64,000 nt of DNA from Acorus gramineus (Eukaryota; Streptophyta; Magnoliopsida; Acorales; Acoraceae), in contig JAUJYN010000046.1 of NCBI GenBank assembly GCA_030737835.1, forward strand, positions 482,592 through 546,591, in the 5' to 3' direction. A program made the translations under genes and the position numbers. The notes beneath the pieces were generated by a model. That model was given only the letters and a program-made list of their open reading frames with translations, was not told where the DNA came from and searched no databases. This document shows positions 1 through 12,349 of the stretch, piece by piece. Positions within the stretch are counted from its first letter, which is position 1; every line of letters begins with the position of its first letter.

Positions 1-975
1 AAGAGAGCGATTGAGCATCAATAACTCCTCCCTTGTTTAACAAATTTCTGGTGGACAATAAGCCTAAAACCGAAATGATCTGTGACAATGCATACATGAT
101 GAAGACATCAGGACTTCTCTATGTTTTCATCTGTTCCTTATTCCTAAAACCCCAACACTATGCTCTGTAATAATGCATGATAGGTTAGAGAGGTAAGAAA
201 ATTCAAGTTCACCGGTTATCTCCCCACTTAAATTGTATATATTTTGATGCATTCAAAGCAGGAAAATCTAAAAACAACGCTAACTGCATTTCCTTTTTAT
301 GCCTTATCTTCACTGCCAATCTTCCCATGAGACAAAGAGCAGGAGAATGAGTTCATCATGCAACTCCTTCGCTGCCTAAATTTTCAATTTTGATACCACG
401 CAAGAAAAGATCAATTTCACTGTACAGAAAAAATTTAATCAAACTCTTTCTAGGTAAGAAATCACTTTTCACACTGCACTGCATTTTTCAGATTTCTTGA
501 ATTCCTCAAAGTGTTTCCCGTTTTCGATATCACGCAATTTTCTTGCCTTCTTGGGGAAAAGTACTACTTTCTTTGACCTACTTATCGAAAATCTTGATTT
601 CAAACTTAAGCATGTTTCAATCCATATATTAAAATTACCAAATTCTCTATAACATCCATGGTTTTCCAATTCCCAAAAAGAAAAACTTTTCTCCGCATCA
701 AAATTGTTTATTATGAGACAAAAACAGATTTTTTTGCTACGAAATCCAAAAACAATGAGAAGCACATCAAAATCAACCAAAAACAGAATTCCAGATCTGT
801 AAACAGAGGAGAAGAAGTAGAGATCAGAACCTCTAAAGGGACCTGGAGAGAGAAGAACCGCGACGAAACTCCGCCGATGAAGCTTGTACGAAGGACGCAG
901 AGAGGACCGCGATGGAGGGAGTTCGAATTCGAAACACGTTTTAGGTTTTTCGGTAGAGATAGAGGTTTGGTCTAA
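1..975 (-). other. Left flank; possible 5' leader of a minus-strand gene
   Basis: No coding region can be supported. Read on the minus strand, about 975 to 780 looks like a plant 5' UTR: pyrimidine-rich, with moderate GC in an AT-rich setting, then a plausible acceptor (CTGTTTACAG) at about 800 and AT-rich intron-like sequence to the left. Any coding exons would lie left of the window. ORFs here of 100-105 codons have no recognisable domain. This is the only stretch that resembles host genic DNA. Confidence 0.2.
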
Positions 976-1162
976 TATGTCGACATTTTGGGGGCATGGG
1001 GTTGGACAAATCGTTAATTAAAGAGTTATGCCATAACATCTGACTTCTTTCGTGGTTACTTTGTTTTATACTTTTATACGTGTAAAAAAAAAAGGGAATA
1101 TACCAAAACAAATCATTTAATACAAAACTAGTTAAATGCACGTGGTATATCGTACTTGAAAA

Positions 1163-4100
1163 CAGGAGCGGATTTAAAGGGGGGGTATACGGTGGCCATG
1201 CCCCCCCCCCCCCCCTCTTTTCTTTTTTTTTGATCTTAGGTTTGATTAAGTGAATTCATGCACAATGCCCCCCCCCCCTCCAAAACATGAAATGGATGGC
1301 TAAGATGATCATCCCCCATTTCTTCTAAATAATTAAATGAATGGCTGAGATGATCCCCCCTAAATGATAAAATGGATGGCTAAGATGATCCCCCTCATTC
1401 ATATTTAAGCAAGTTGTGAAAAAGAGAGAGAGAAAGCAAGCTCTGTTAAAACTATTTTAGGTATCTTCGGCTGTCCATTCACAATAGATCCCAAATTCCA
1501 AACAAAAGAAGGGATCTCCAAAACAAAACCCTCGCAGCCTCCCCAAAAACTCTCTGTTGCATTTCTTTATCTCTTTTGAGTCAAGGTATGATGTGCAAAT
1601 TCTTTACATATTATTCTTCTTTTACAAATTCCAATGTTAACAAGTAACAATTATCATTCATTCATTCTTTATTTCTTTCCCTCCAATAGGTCATTTGAGT
1701 TTTGATTTTGATATGTTTAGATGTCAAGTTAACAAATTTTACTCTTTTTTATTATTATTTTCAATCTTAAGGGGAGGGCAGTATCAAATAATCAAATGTT
1801 TAATATGTTGACATGTATATTTTTATTTGAATTGTAAAGTGTAAAACCCCACGACAAATATTCGTCTTCAATTTATTTGATGCTTGGTATTTATTTGATT
1901 CAATTTTAGGGCTAAGGACTAAGGTTAATGGAATGTAAATTGGTTATTGAATGAACATAATTCTAATTTTTTTTTTTTTTTGTATTAAGAGGTTTGGTAC
2001 ATCATGGTTAAGTCATCTAAAATTGATTTTTTCTTCAAGAAAAAAGATCAATAAGAGAAATCTCATACAAATGCATCATTTGATCTCAATGCCTCAAATA
2101 TTGCACCTCGCCCTTCTAAAGCGCCTAGAATTGAATTGTCAAAATTTGATATAAGTTCCTTAGAACGTGATCCGGGAGTACATCGTCCAATATTGGATTA
2201 TCATCTTAATCAGCGTGATGAAGTTCGTCGTAAATATATTAAAGTTGGTCCATATCAGCATGTTCTTTTGGAATCTTTTCCGGGCCTGAAAAGCATCATC
2301 GTCGATTTAATTTATCATGGTTTAAATTGTTTCCAACTTGGTTAGAGTATTCTCCATCTAAAGATGCAGCTTTTTGTTTACTATGCTATCTTTTTAATCA
2401 CAAAGCACAAGAACATCCTATAGCAAATGCATTCACAAAAGAAGGATTTCGTAGTTGGAAAAAAGTTAATGATGGACATAATTGTGTTTTCTAGTTCATG
2501 TGGGTAAAAATCCAAACCCTTCACATAATGCAGCAGAACAATCATGTAGAGAATTGATGAGTCAAGCACAGCATATTGAAAAAGTGATCCACAAGCAAAC
2601 TTTCACCCAAATTGAAAACAACCGTTTACGACTGAAAGCTTCAATAGATGTTGTTAGATGGTTAACATTCCAAGCATGTGCATTTAGGGGCCATGATGAG
2701 AGCATTAAGTTTAAGAATCATGGCAATTTCATTGAGATGATTAAGATCCTAGCATCCTATGATAAAAAAAAAAAAAAAAGTGGTTGATGTTGTCTTAGAA
2801 AGGGCTTCAGGGAATGCTAAATATACATCACCAAAGATTCAAAAGGAAATTTTACATATTTTCTCAAGCAAGGTGCGAAATGTTATCTGTAATAAAATTG
2901 GTGATGCAAAATTTTGTATTATGGTTGATGAAGCACGAGATGAATCTAAAAGAGAACAAATGGCACTTGTTTTGAGATTTGTTGATAAAAAAGGATCTGT
3001 TCGGGAACGATTTTTTGATCTTGCTCATGTTTCTGACACATCTGCATTAACTTTGAAGAATGAGATATTTACAATTCTTTCTCGCTTCAATTTGAGTATT
3101 CAGAATATTCGAGGTCAAGGTTATGATGGTGCTAGTAATATGCGTGGGGAATGGAATAGATTGAAGGCTTTATTATTGATTGATTGTCAATATGCTTATT
3201 ATATTCATTGCAGGGCTCATCGTCTCCAACTAGCATTAGTTGCAGCTTCCGGAGAAGTAATTCCTATCCATCAGTTCTTCAATAATTTGACTTGGATTGT
3301 TAATATTGTTGGTGCTTCATGTAAACGTCACGATGAATTATAAGCAGCTCAAGCACTTGAAATTGAGCGCTTGCTTGCCATTGATGAGTTGGAGACTGGT
3401 AAAGGACTTAATCAGATTGGCACTTTACAAAGAGTTGGAGACACTCGTTGGGGATCTCACTTTGGTTCTATTGGTGGTTTGATAAGGATGTTTAAAGCAA
3501 CTTGTTCAGTTATTCAGAATATTATTGCAGATGGAACAACATATGTTCAACGAAAGGATGCAGATGCAAATGCAGCTTATTATGCATTAACTTCTTTTCA
3601 GTTTATTTTTAACTTGCATCTTATGAAAGAAATTATGCGCATCACTGATAATTTATGTCAAGTTTTGCAACGCAAATCTCAAGATATCCTGAATGCAATG
3701 AGTTTAGTCTCTACCACCAAAGCACTTATTCAGAAAATGAGAGATGACGGTTGGGATAGTTTTCATAGCAAAGTATTGTTATTTTGTCAAGAGCATCAGA
3801 TTGATATTCTTGATATGATCGCCCATTACAATGCAGGTCGCGGAAGGCGTTGATATCAAGATCCCATTACACTAGAACATCACTATCGGGTTGATATATT
3901 TAATGCAACTATAGATTCTCAATTGCAAGAGCTAAATAACAGGTTCAATGAGCACACAGTGGAACTTCTTGTTCTTGCCTCAGCCTTAGATCCTACAGAT
4001 GGCTACAAATTGTTTAATATTGCTAACATATGTTGTTTAGTGGACAAGTTCTATCCAGAAGACTTCACTGATTAAGAAAAGCTTCATTTGCGATTTCAGT

Positions 4101-4675
4101 TACAACACTATCAACTTGATGTTTCTAGTCATCCAGTTCTTAAAAATGTGAAAACACTTGCTAACCTATGCCAAGGGTTGTTAGAGACAAGAAAATCAGA
4201 AATTTACTTTCTTGTTGATAGACTCATTCGCCTTGTACTGACTCTTCCAGTTTCAATGGCAACCACGGAGCAAGCAATTTCAGCCATGAATATCATTAAA
4301 ACAAGACTTCGAAGCAAAATGGATGATGAGTTTCTTAGGGATTATCTAGTGGTATACATAGAAAAAGAAATTGCAGAGAACTTTAGTGTGGATGCAATTA
4401 TAGATGATGTTTACTCTATGAAGGAACATCAAGCACAACTTTGAATTATGTAAATTTTAGTAGTTTTTTTTTTTTTTTGCACACATGACTGAGTCTCTAA
4501 ACTTTTTTATTTTATTTTATCCATTCAAGTTTAGTTTCCTCAGTCATTTTGTTTATTTTTGTTCTTGTATGCATGGAATTATGAAGTTTTAGTAGACAGA
4601 ATTATAGAGTAAATATGTGACTTTGTTATTCAAATTTAAGTGGCCCCCTTATAAATATTTCTGGTTCCGCCCCTG
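1163..4675 (+). mobile_element. hAT-superfamily DNA transposon, full length but inactive
   Basis: The ends are imperfect terminal inverted repeats: CAGGAGCGGA on the left, and CAGGGGCGGA when the right end is read on the minus strand. They are flanked by a perfect 8-bp target-site duplication, CTTGAAAA, at 1155-1162 and 4676-4683. An 8-bp TSD and short CAGGGGCGGA-type ends are hallmarks of hAT elements. The 3.5-kb body holds one decayed transposase gene on the plus strand (2004-4444). Subterminal poly-C runs lie at 1201-1215 and around 1267-1279. The element sits in AT-rich non-genic DNA. The TSD is still perfect, yet the transposase carries many breaks, so the copy is old or was mobilised in trans as a defective copy. 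Confidence 0.92.
2004..4444 (+). pseudogene. hAT transposase (TTF-zinc-finger / DUF4371 / hAT-C type), multiply broken
   Basis: Encoded the DDE transposase of the surrounding hAT element. The likely start is ATG 2004 (MVKSSKIDFFFKKKDQ), closed by an in-frame TAA at 2052-2054. The reading frame then resumes through the conserved LERDPG motif (about 2157-2175). Frames shift near 2290, near 2490, in the A-run at 2763-2779 and near 3343. In-frame stops lie at 3851-3853 and about 4073. Seen in pieces are a DUF4371-like block (2490-3343) with catalytic-type Asp in IMVDEARD and GYDGASN, and a C-terminal hAT dimerisation region with ATTEQAISAM (about 4260-4295). This order (zinc-finger leader, DUF4371, hAT-C) matches plant proteins annotated as TTF-type zinc finger proteins with HAT dimerisation domain. 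It cannot make a functional protein. Confidence 0.9.
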
Positions 4676-7498
4676 CTTGAAAATATATTTATGTACACAA
4701 TTTCAAATAAAAATAAATAGATTTATATGTGAACATTTATAATAAACTTATAATTACTATATATATTATTTTCATCTAATAAAAGATTATAACAAAAATT
4801 TCATTAAACTGATGGAGAGAGAATGAAGTCAAAATTATATATATTTGTATCATGTTATTACCAATATTTGACAAATGTAAATGAAAAATTACATTTTTCT
4901 AAAATAAGTTTATACTTAAACCTTAAATAACAAACATAATATGAAAATAATACCATATTTCCCTCACAATTGTCACATAAATTAATTCACGTATAAATCT
5001 CCTGAATATATTCAAACTCTTAATTGAATACCATACCACCACCTCTGTGAGTTAAATGTAAAAAATAAAAGAGACCTACAACATACTATGTTTGAAAGTT
5101 CTTCATCAAATTCTTCTATCACTCTCTCACCCACATGGCCCTATTCAATCATGTTCTATCTTAACTTCCTTGGGAATAGTAAATGACTACATTTAATTTT
5201 TTTTATTGATATACAACCATATAGAGACTTAATATTTTCATAAATTGCATAGGTATAACAATTATGGCATGTCACAAACATTATTTTTCAAAAACTTAAC
5301 TCTTAAATCAACAAACCATATAAGGTTAATATACCCCTTATAAGATGTTTGAGTTGAATTCAAACTTTTTTGTAGGCCCTTTATTTATTCCAACATTACA
5401 AAGGTCACATTCTTCATCACATACAAATATTTAAGAAAAAAAACTACAACATGTCACATTTGAATGTTCTTCTCCATTCAATTTTAAATTAAACATTAAC
5501 TACTTAAAGAATTTTACTTTAAAATCACATATGCATGAGAATTATATTTTATCTATTAAACCAATTTTTCATATAACTCCATAATCAAATCAAATCAAAC
5601 ATTTAATTGAAAGTCGTTATCATTGATTAATTAAAAGTGGAAAAACATAACTAACATTTTAAGTTACTTCTCTATTCATTTACATGATGAAATAATATTC
5701 AAATAAAATCTCATCGTTAATTATATATCTCATATTTTATGATCATGGATGCATAACCATGTAAACCTTAATTCAAATCATAAATTAAATTTCATAAATG
5801 TCTCACCACTTTTACTGCATCTATTATTTTTTTTTTTATCATTGAAAAACATCTAACCAAATTCTATAAATAAGTTGACTTGACTTGACAATTATAGTAC
5901 CTTTATTATAGAACACAAAAAAGCTTTTGATTTGCGTAACGGTGCTCTTCAAAAATAACACATTGCTTAATTTATTTTTTATTTATAAAACACTTGCTTC
6001 ATTTATCATTTTCTTTATGGAACACATCATTTTAAAAAAATATTAAAAATCAATGGCATCTAAGAAACTAAGAAATAAAAAATAATTGAGTAAAACAAAT
6101 AAACTTAAAAAAAATTATCATCCGTACCTATCCATTGAAGAAGAGAAGGGTTTTGATGTAGTGGCCTTCAAAAATGACAAATTAAAACCAACAAAATGTA
6201 ACATAAAATATAATTAACATCTATAAAATTGTGAAATAAAATTAATTTTTTTTAAAAATATCTGAACATTAACCGTGGGGAGATTTACATATAGTATGTA
6301 TTTTGATCAACTTTCAAAATTTTCATCATCAACGACTCATTATCCAACTTTCACAATTTTGAATCTAACCTTAGTTGTGAGTCTTTAAAGCAAGACAATA
6401 CATATAAAATTTTATGCAATACAAAGAAAAACAAAATCCCACAATCTATATAAAAAAGAAATATGATTGATAATTGAAGCATTTTACGATGTTAGTCACT
6501 CTCTTCCCCATTACCTTCACATCACCAGAAAAATTTGTTTTAAATTTACATTGAAGAAATATAATAAAACGATAATAAAGGGGAAGACATTCTTACCTGA
6601 ACTCCATTTTTTTTTGGCTCCTCCAATGTGAGAGTATTTTTATATATGTAGGAGGATAAGATTAATTGAGATAATATGTTTGGATAAGAAATGAAAATCT
6701 ATATCTATAACATCTAAACAATATAATATCAATAAGTTTAATTGAACCTTCCAAATCATCTAAAAAATATATATATTTTTAGATTAGATGCATGTGCTCG
6801 TAGTAAAAAAAAAAACTTTAACAATGCGACCCTCTACACAAATATATGTACATATAAAATCATGTAAAAGCTATCTAATTAAAATTTTTAAGTCATGGAT
6901 TATGAAATTCAAAGAAAAAATTGATTAAGCATTCATATGTATTTTGCTTCCACAAAAATAATTAATTAGATGATTAAAACATACAAAAACTAATTCTTTT
7001 TTTTTTACCTTGATTTTGTGTTCGAGGGGAATCTGTTCTCTATGAATGAACAAATCAATTCACCTGTGTAATAAAAAAAATATAATTAAAATGAAAGATG
7101 AAAAACCTCAATATTTATTGAGACAAATATTAAAAACAAAAATCTAAAATAATAATCTACCTAAAATAAGAAAGAAATTAAATTATTATAAACAAAAGAA
7201 CACAAAATAAATATATTGTTAGCCAGATTGATCAAATGAGAAGGGAGTGTATGGTTTTTGAGGTAGTCGGGTAATATAAACTTTTTTATGGAGGATTTTG
7301 GGGTTCTTTGTTGAGGATTTTAGGAAGGACTTGTTAAAGGTTTTTAATAGGTCATACAACCAAGACAGATGTGGAGATCAGAATATATTTGAACCATTCA
7401 AATATATTTAAGAATCCCTAAATATATTATATTATTTTTTCTTATAAATATTTTTTTTTTACATGAATATCTAAATGATTTTTAATTAATCCAAAAAA

Positions 7499-7770
7499 TC
7501 CCAAAAAAATGGAAAATGCAACCCAAATCCAAATATTATTTAAATATTATGTATCATTGAATAATATTAAAATTTAATAAATATATATTATTATGGATAA
7601 GATTTTTTTTAAAATAAATCGCTTATTAAAAAACAACAAAATAAAATATGGATACTTTTTTAAGAATAATAAAAAAATTCCAATAAAATGGAAAATGCAA
7701 TCCAAATCCAAATACTATTTAAATATTGTGTATCATTGAATAATTTTAAAATTCAAATAAATATATATTA
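7499..7770. repeat. Pair of ~92-bp direct repeats
   Basis: Sequences at 7499-7591 and 7679-7770 are diverged copies of one unit, sharing for example AAATGGAAAATGCAA and TATCATTGAATAAT. They lie about 180 bp apart, next to the tandem array that follows. Probably an old local duplication. Confidence 0.75.
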
Positions 7771-8040
7771 ATAATTAATTAATTATTTAAAAGATAAAAA
7801 GGAAAATGAAAAAACTGGGTTAGAATCCTTTTAATAGGGAAGTAATATATATTAGTAATTAATCAACTGTTTAAAGGATAAAAAGGAAAATAAAAGTACT
7901 TTTAATCCATGTATATATATCATGTATTTATCCATTATATATTTTAAAATTTAAATTAGTAGATATATTAGTAATTAATCAATTGTTTAAAGGATAAAAA
8001 AGGAAATGAAAATACTGGGTCAGAATCCTTTTAATAAGTA

Positions 8041-8082
<42 letters not shown>

Positions 8083-8365
8083 ATTATATATTTTAAAATT
8101 GTAAAATTTAAATTAGTAAATATATTAGTAATTGATTAAGTATTTAAAGGATGAAAAAGGAAATGAAAATATTGGGTCAAAGAATCCTTTTAATAAGTAA
8201 GTAATAGATATTAGATATATCTATCATAAATTTATCCATTATATATTATAAAATTGCAAAATTTAAGTTAGTAGATATATTAATAATTAATCAATTTTTA
8301 AAGGATAAAAAATGAAATGAAAATACTGGATCAGAATCCTTTTAATAAGTAAGTAATAGATACAC
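7769..8365. repeat. Diverged tandem array, ~155-bp unit, five copies
   Basis: Copies begin near 7769, 7855, 7971, 8128 and 8282. Each carries the order GTAATTAATCAA, TTTAAAGGATAAAAA, GGAAATGAAAATACTGGG, then AGAATCCTTTTAATAAGTAA. The last three starts are about 155-160 bp apart and the first two copies are shorter variants. An (AT)n run at 8045-8080 has expanded inside the third copy. Confidence 0.8.
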
Positions 8366-8544
8366 AAATCAACCATTTTTAAAAATTTTACCCAAAAAAG
8401 TAAAATGATTTTTACTGCCTTATATTATTTAGTATTTAAACACTATCAAACATATTTAATTGTTTAATGCCCCAAATAAGAACAATAATAAATAATAAAA
8501 TATTTTTTATTTGTGCATAAAGTTTATTATTTTTTTGTATATCT

Positions 8545-8761
8545 TTTTTTTTCATTTGATATGGGAGGGACTCCCCGTGGCAGACCTTACGGGTTACAGC
8601 CTGAGAAGGCAACCTTCGACTGTTTGTCCCTGGTCCCACATAAAATTCTTTTGAATTTTGCCTAACAAATAGGAGGTATGACACAAAGTCAAGACTCGAA
8701 CCCAAGACCTACCCTTAACACAGGTTAGCCCTAAACCTTTGTGATATGGCCACTGGGGACT
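8545..8761 (-). mobile_element. tRNA-derived SINE
   Basis: Read on the minus strand, the element starts AGTCCCCAGTGGCC, has a pol III box B (GGTTCGAGTCT, plus positions about 8692-8702) and ends in an A-rich tail. It is flanked by a near-perfect 16-bp target-site duplication, ATTTTTTTGTATATCT, at 8529-8544 and 8762-8778 (the right copy has one extra T). About 217 bp with box B near the 5' end, an A tail and a long TSD is the usual form of a plant SINE. The box A match is weak. An 89-codon ORF inside it is not meaningful. Confidence 0.85.
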
Positions 8762-9063
8762 ATTTTTTTTGTATATCTAAATACACCATTAAAAGTTAAA
8801 TTATAAAAATTAAAATCTTTCATTATAAAATACTTCTTAGATATTTTTAAACTTTATAAAATATTTTGGGGCTTATATATGTTTAATATTATAAAAATTT
8901 CTTATGCAAGACATGTATAAGATATAAATAAGAAAAAAAATTAGAAAAAATCCAAAAAAATATATATTATCATTTAAGAATGACAATTTCGACAATGTTA
9001 ACATTTTTTATAGCATACTTAGAAAAAATAAAAATATATAAAATCATTCTCAAATATAAATCA

Positions 9064-9213
9064 TTTTTTATATTGATATTGTTTTTCAATTAGATGATGG
9101 TGTGAAAAGTTTTAAATATAATGAGAGAGAGTTTATAAGAGTTAAGGGCATTTGCATCATTTTAGGTTATGAGATTATTAAATGAGACTTTTTTCAATAG
9201 AATTCTTAAAAAT
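9064..9213. repeat. Left copy of a ~150-bp direct repeat flanking an inserted element
   Basis: Matches 10561-10706 along its whole length with few differences, for example TTAGATGATGGTGTGAAAAG and GGTTATGAGATTATTAAATG. The two copies abut the inverted-repeat element at 9214-10560. Confidence 0.85.
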
Positions 9214-10560
9214 AAAGTTCATACAACCCCCTGAAATCTAATTAAAATTCATATAAGCCCTTGACTTTTCTTAAAATCCATATAACCCACTAAAAACAAC
9301 TAGTAAATCCAAATAACCCCCTGAATGAAATTTTCATTAATAGATGATGAATATTTGCGAATATTTCATTGGTTGACCCTGACTGAAGACACAATATACT
9401 AAAAAACCACTACAGTGTGTTAAAAATGTCAAAACTCTTATGAAAATGATGATTTTACCCTCTCTGGATATATTATAAAACCCTATCCAAATTTGTAAAA
9501 TCATCATTTATAGAAGGCATTATAGGTTTTTTTTGGTATACCGTTGAGGAGAATATTTTTTCCTTCAATTAAACTATCGGTCTTTGGAGCCTCCCTTCAC
9601 GAACTTGGTCCCGATTAGGAAGTGGATCATGCATTCACAATGAAATCAGGGGACAGCGGTGTGGTGCCAGGCAAAGGGTCTCCGAAGAGATGTATCAATC
9701 AAGGATTCAAAACAACACTCACTTAATTTTTGGTAGCTTGAGAGTAGAAAATTAGATATTCAATTCAACACCTTAGCTTTTTGGATAACCTCCCTTTTCA
9801 TATGGTCAACTTGGCTAGACTGCCGCTTCCACTCTTCTTTGGCTGTTGTAACCGTTTCCTCACTAAACACTTAGTGGACACTTTTCAGGGGGAACTCTAC
9901 GTGTTAATGAGGCACGTTGTGCCACTAATTGCCCATGTCCAATAAGTAATGGACCTTAATTATCTCTTTGTCAGTTACGGACATTACAGTCGTCTTACCG
10001 TTTCCTTGGTTCTGCTCGTGGCCTTGGGCATGATTGTACTTTTGTTACATCTTCGAGTGTGTCTGCGAGGTGAAAGATCGCCCGACCTGACCTCTTGCCT
10101 GGTCGTGTCTCTTCTGCTCGTTCGTGAGAAGTAAGGTCGTCCGACCAGACCTCTAATCTAATCATGCCTTATCTACTCGTGGTGACATTCGCCCATGATG
10201 TGTTCTGACTGTCCGACTAGACCTTCAATCTAGTCGTGTCAGCCTACTCGGGAGTGTCGTTATGGCATTTTGGATTTGGATTCGGGTTTGTGGGCTTTGG
10301 TTTTGACTGTCCAAGTCCGTCTTGACTTGACATGTGTCATTCGCTTAACATGGTCCAGATTTTTACCTCCACAACTGTATTTTCTATCAGGGTTAATCAA
10401 ACATAATATTCACAAAATATCCATCATCTGTAAACGTAAATTTTTTTCAAGGGGTTATTTGGATTTATTAGATATTTTTAGAGGGTTACATAAATTTTAA
10501 GAAAAGTCAAGGAGTTATGTGGATTTTAGTCAGTTTACAAGGCATTATATGATTTTTTCC
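9214..10560. mobile_element. Non-coding element with ~115-bp terminal inverted repeats (MULE/foldback-like)
   Basis: The left end (about 9216-9333) and the reverse complement of the right end (about 10437-10556) align over about 115 bp and share CCTTGACTTTTCTTAAAAT and AAATCCAAATAACCCC. Each end is itself built from short repeats of the type ATATAACCCCCTGAA. The ~1.1-kb interior codes for nothing recognisable and has three degenerate ~60-70-bp repeats at about 10075-10260. Long inverted ends and no transposase suggest a non-autonomous Mutator-like or foldback element. No 8-11-bp TSD is visible. Instead ~150-bp direct repeats flank it. Confidence 0.6.
10075..10260. repeat. Three degenerate tandem repeats inside the inverted-repeat element
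   Basis: Motifs of the form CGNCCGACNNGACCT, followed by a CT-rich stretch and ...CTAATCNTG or CTAGTCGTG, recur at about 10079, 10138 and 10210. The unit length varies from about 59 to 72 bp. Confidence 0.55.
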
Positions 10561-10706
10561 TTTTTTATATTGATATTATTTTCAATTAGATGATGGTGTG
10601 AAAAGTTTTAAATATAATAAAAAGAGCTTATAAGAGTTAAGGGCATTTGTAACATTTTAGGTTATGAGATTATTAAATGAGACTTTTTTCAATAGAATTC
10701 TTAAAA
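10561..10706. repeat. Right copy of the ~150-bp direct repeat
   Basis: Partner of 9064-9213. It starts immediately after the right inverted end of the element and then runs on into AT-rich flank. Confidence 0.85.
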
Positions 10707-11108
10707 GTAGAAGTTTTTGGTATTTTTATTTTTAGAAGAATTTTTTTTATATTTTCCCTCCAAAAAAATTCTAGTATTACATTAAAATAAAATTAATAAT
10801 AATATTATAGGTTAATAGATTTCTAATAAAAATCTAGAAACAAAAATAAAATAAAACCAATATGATGATTAAACCCCTTTAATCCCAATAAATTCATTTT
10901 TTTAATTAAATAAAATATAATATAACATAATAAATGAACCCCACCCACATGTGAGAGAAAAAAACATGGGGTCCACTATTGGTGTTCTGGACCTAAATTT
11001 TTATAGAGGTTTGTTTCTTGGGGCCGGATATATCCACCACCTATTTTATCTGTCACACACCATGTTAAATGCACCTCCTATCATTTATTTTTTCATAAAC
11101 ACGCCACT

Positions 11109-11147
<39 letters not shown>
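11109..11147. repeat. (TA)n(CA)n microsatellite
   Basis: A TA dinucleotide run (about 11109-11124) followed directly by a CA run (about 11125-11147). Confidence 0.95.
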
Positions 11148-11200
11148 AGCAGGTTCTTAGACGGACGCCCGCAAGTCATTTTTTTGCTGACGTCAGTCTG

Positions 11201-11326
11201 GACCGTCCGATCGCATGTGATCGGGTGGTCCAATTTTTTTTTTATAAAAAAAGCAAAAAAATAAAAAGTGATGGATGAAAAACACCTGACCTTATAGACC
11301 ATCCGATCAGATATGATCGGACGGTC
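11201..11326. repeat. Two 30-nt near-palindromes 96 bp apart
   Basis: 11201-11230 and 11297-11326 each begin GACC(G/A)TCCGATC and end GATCGG(G/A)(T/C)GGTC, so each can fold on itself or pair with the other. The DNA between them is AT-rich. They may be the ends or subterminal parts of an unidentified element. Confidence 0.6.
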
Positions 11327-11667
11327 TAGAAAAAAGAAAAAAAATCCCACTTACCACCCCCCACAACCCCGACTCTCTCCAAAACAGAAAACCAGCTAAA
11401 AAAAAAGACCCCTTGTGAGGTGCGGCCTTGACCACCCAGCAACTGACTCCGGCGACCCCTCTCTCTCTCTCTTGTTCTTCCCTCTCTCCTCTCACTCTTA
11501 CTAAGACTCTCCCACACTCCCTCGCCTCTCTCTCCGTCTCAGATCCCCACCCCCTCCGCCCTGTCACTCTCTCATAGACGCGTCGGATCTGATTGGAGAC
11601 GTCGACATCGACGCGCCGGATCTAATCTTCCATAGGCGACGCGCCGGTCAAGGATAAGAAGGGGCGA

Positions 11668-12157
11668 TGGCTGAAGGAACTATCGGCGTGCTCTGGGCGT
11701 ACCGAACCACATGAAGGAAACCAACAGGGGAGACCCCGTATGCCCTCACTTATGGCACAAGGCAGCCATCCCCACTGAGGTCAGGCTCCCAACCCTACGG
11801 TCAGCACTCGCTGACTCTTAGCTGAACAACGCGGCCCTCACCGATAACCTCTCGTCCTGCTCAAAGAACGAAGGGTAGCCGCTCTCATCTGTCTGGCTGC
11901 CTACTGGCGCCAACAAGCTCTTCACTTCAACAAAAAGGTGCGCGCTTGGTCATTTGCGCCCGGCGAGTGGGTACTCCAATGTGCCATCGATAACACTCGG
12001 GAACTCAAAGTTGGGACGCTCGGAGCCACTTGGGAAGACCCGTACGAGGTGGTAAAGGCTTACAGCAAGGGGCATACATGCTTTGCACGGTCGGACCGTG
12101 AAAGGTATCCATTCCAACCTCCTGGAACACCATGAACTTAAAAAGTATTATGTGTAA
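11668..12157 (+). pseudogene. Tat-type gypsy integrase C-terminus remnant
   Basis: A decayed end of a Ty3/gypsy Pol. Different frames give GVLWAYRTT, then GETPYALTYGT, then AIPTEVRLPTLRSALADS, the ordered block that follows the integrase core in plant Tat/Athila-group elements. The final codons read LKKYYV before TAA 12155-12157, the typical end of these polyproteins. Frameshifts lie near 11680 and 11757 and an in-frame stop near 11718. Nothing upstream of 11668 continues the polyprotein, so the element was truncated on its 5' side. Confidence 0.75.
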
Positions 12158-12349
12158 GCTGGGTGGCGCTTATATATAATGTCCGAGACTATTTTGATTA
12201 AAATTCATTCCTTTAGCTTGCATGTGGTTGCACTAAATGATTGAATGGATGTCTGCAAATATTTGTCTATATACACTGTTAGTTATAGGGACCAGTATAT
12301 TGTTTTCGGTCCTCTCCCCCAAACACGTACAACGTCAGGTTAGGTCCGC

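Larger units (their letters stand above)
4684..8528. other. AT-rich intergenic DNA
   Basis: About 3.8 kb of strongly AT-rich sequence with no ORF of note, no recognisable exon and no RNA gene. Apart from the repeats listed at 7499-8365 it contains only A/T homopolymers and short AT microsatellites. It may be heavily decayed transposon DNA, but I see no diagnostic motif. Confidence 0.7.
10707..11667. other. AT-rich spacer, then CT-rich spacer; no gene seen
   Basis: AT-rich up to about 11100, then a dinucleotide microsatellite, two palindromes (listed separately) and a CT/TC-rich stretch at about 11440-11560. GC rises from about 11560, just before the gypsy integrase fragment. No exon or RNA gene is recognisable. 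Confidence 0.6.

Noticed and set aside
469-975. Two ORFs of 103 and 105 codons
   Set aside because: Low-complexity translations on opposite strands with no domain. At best they overlap a non-coding leader.
8690-8705. tRNA-like box B
   Set aside because: Part of a SINE with A tail and TSD. No cloverleaf or anticodon arm can be built, so it is not a tRNA gene.
11938-12135. 65-codon ORF as a host gene
   Set aside because: It sits in the worn gypsy integrase end, and the surrounding motifs (GVLWAYRTT, KKYYV) explain it.
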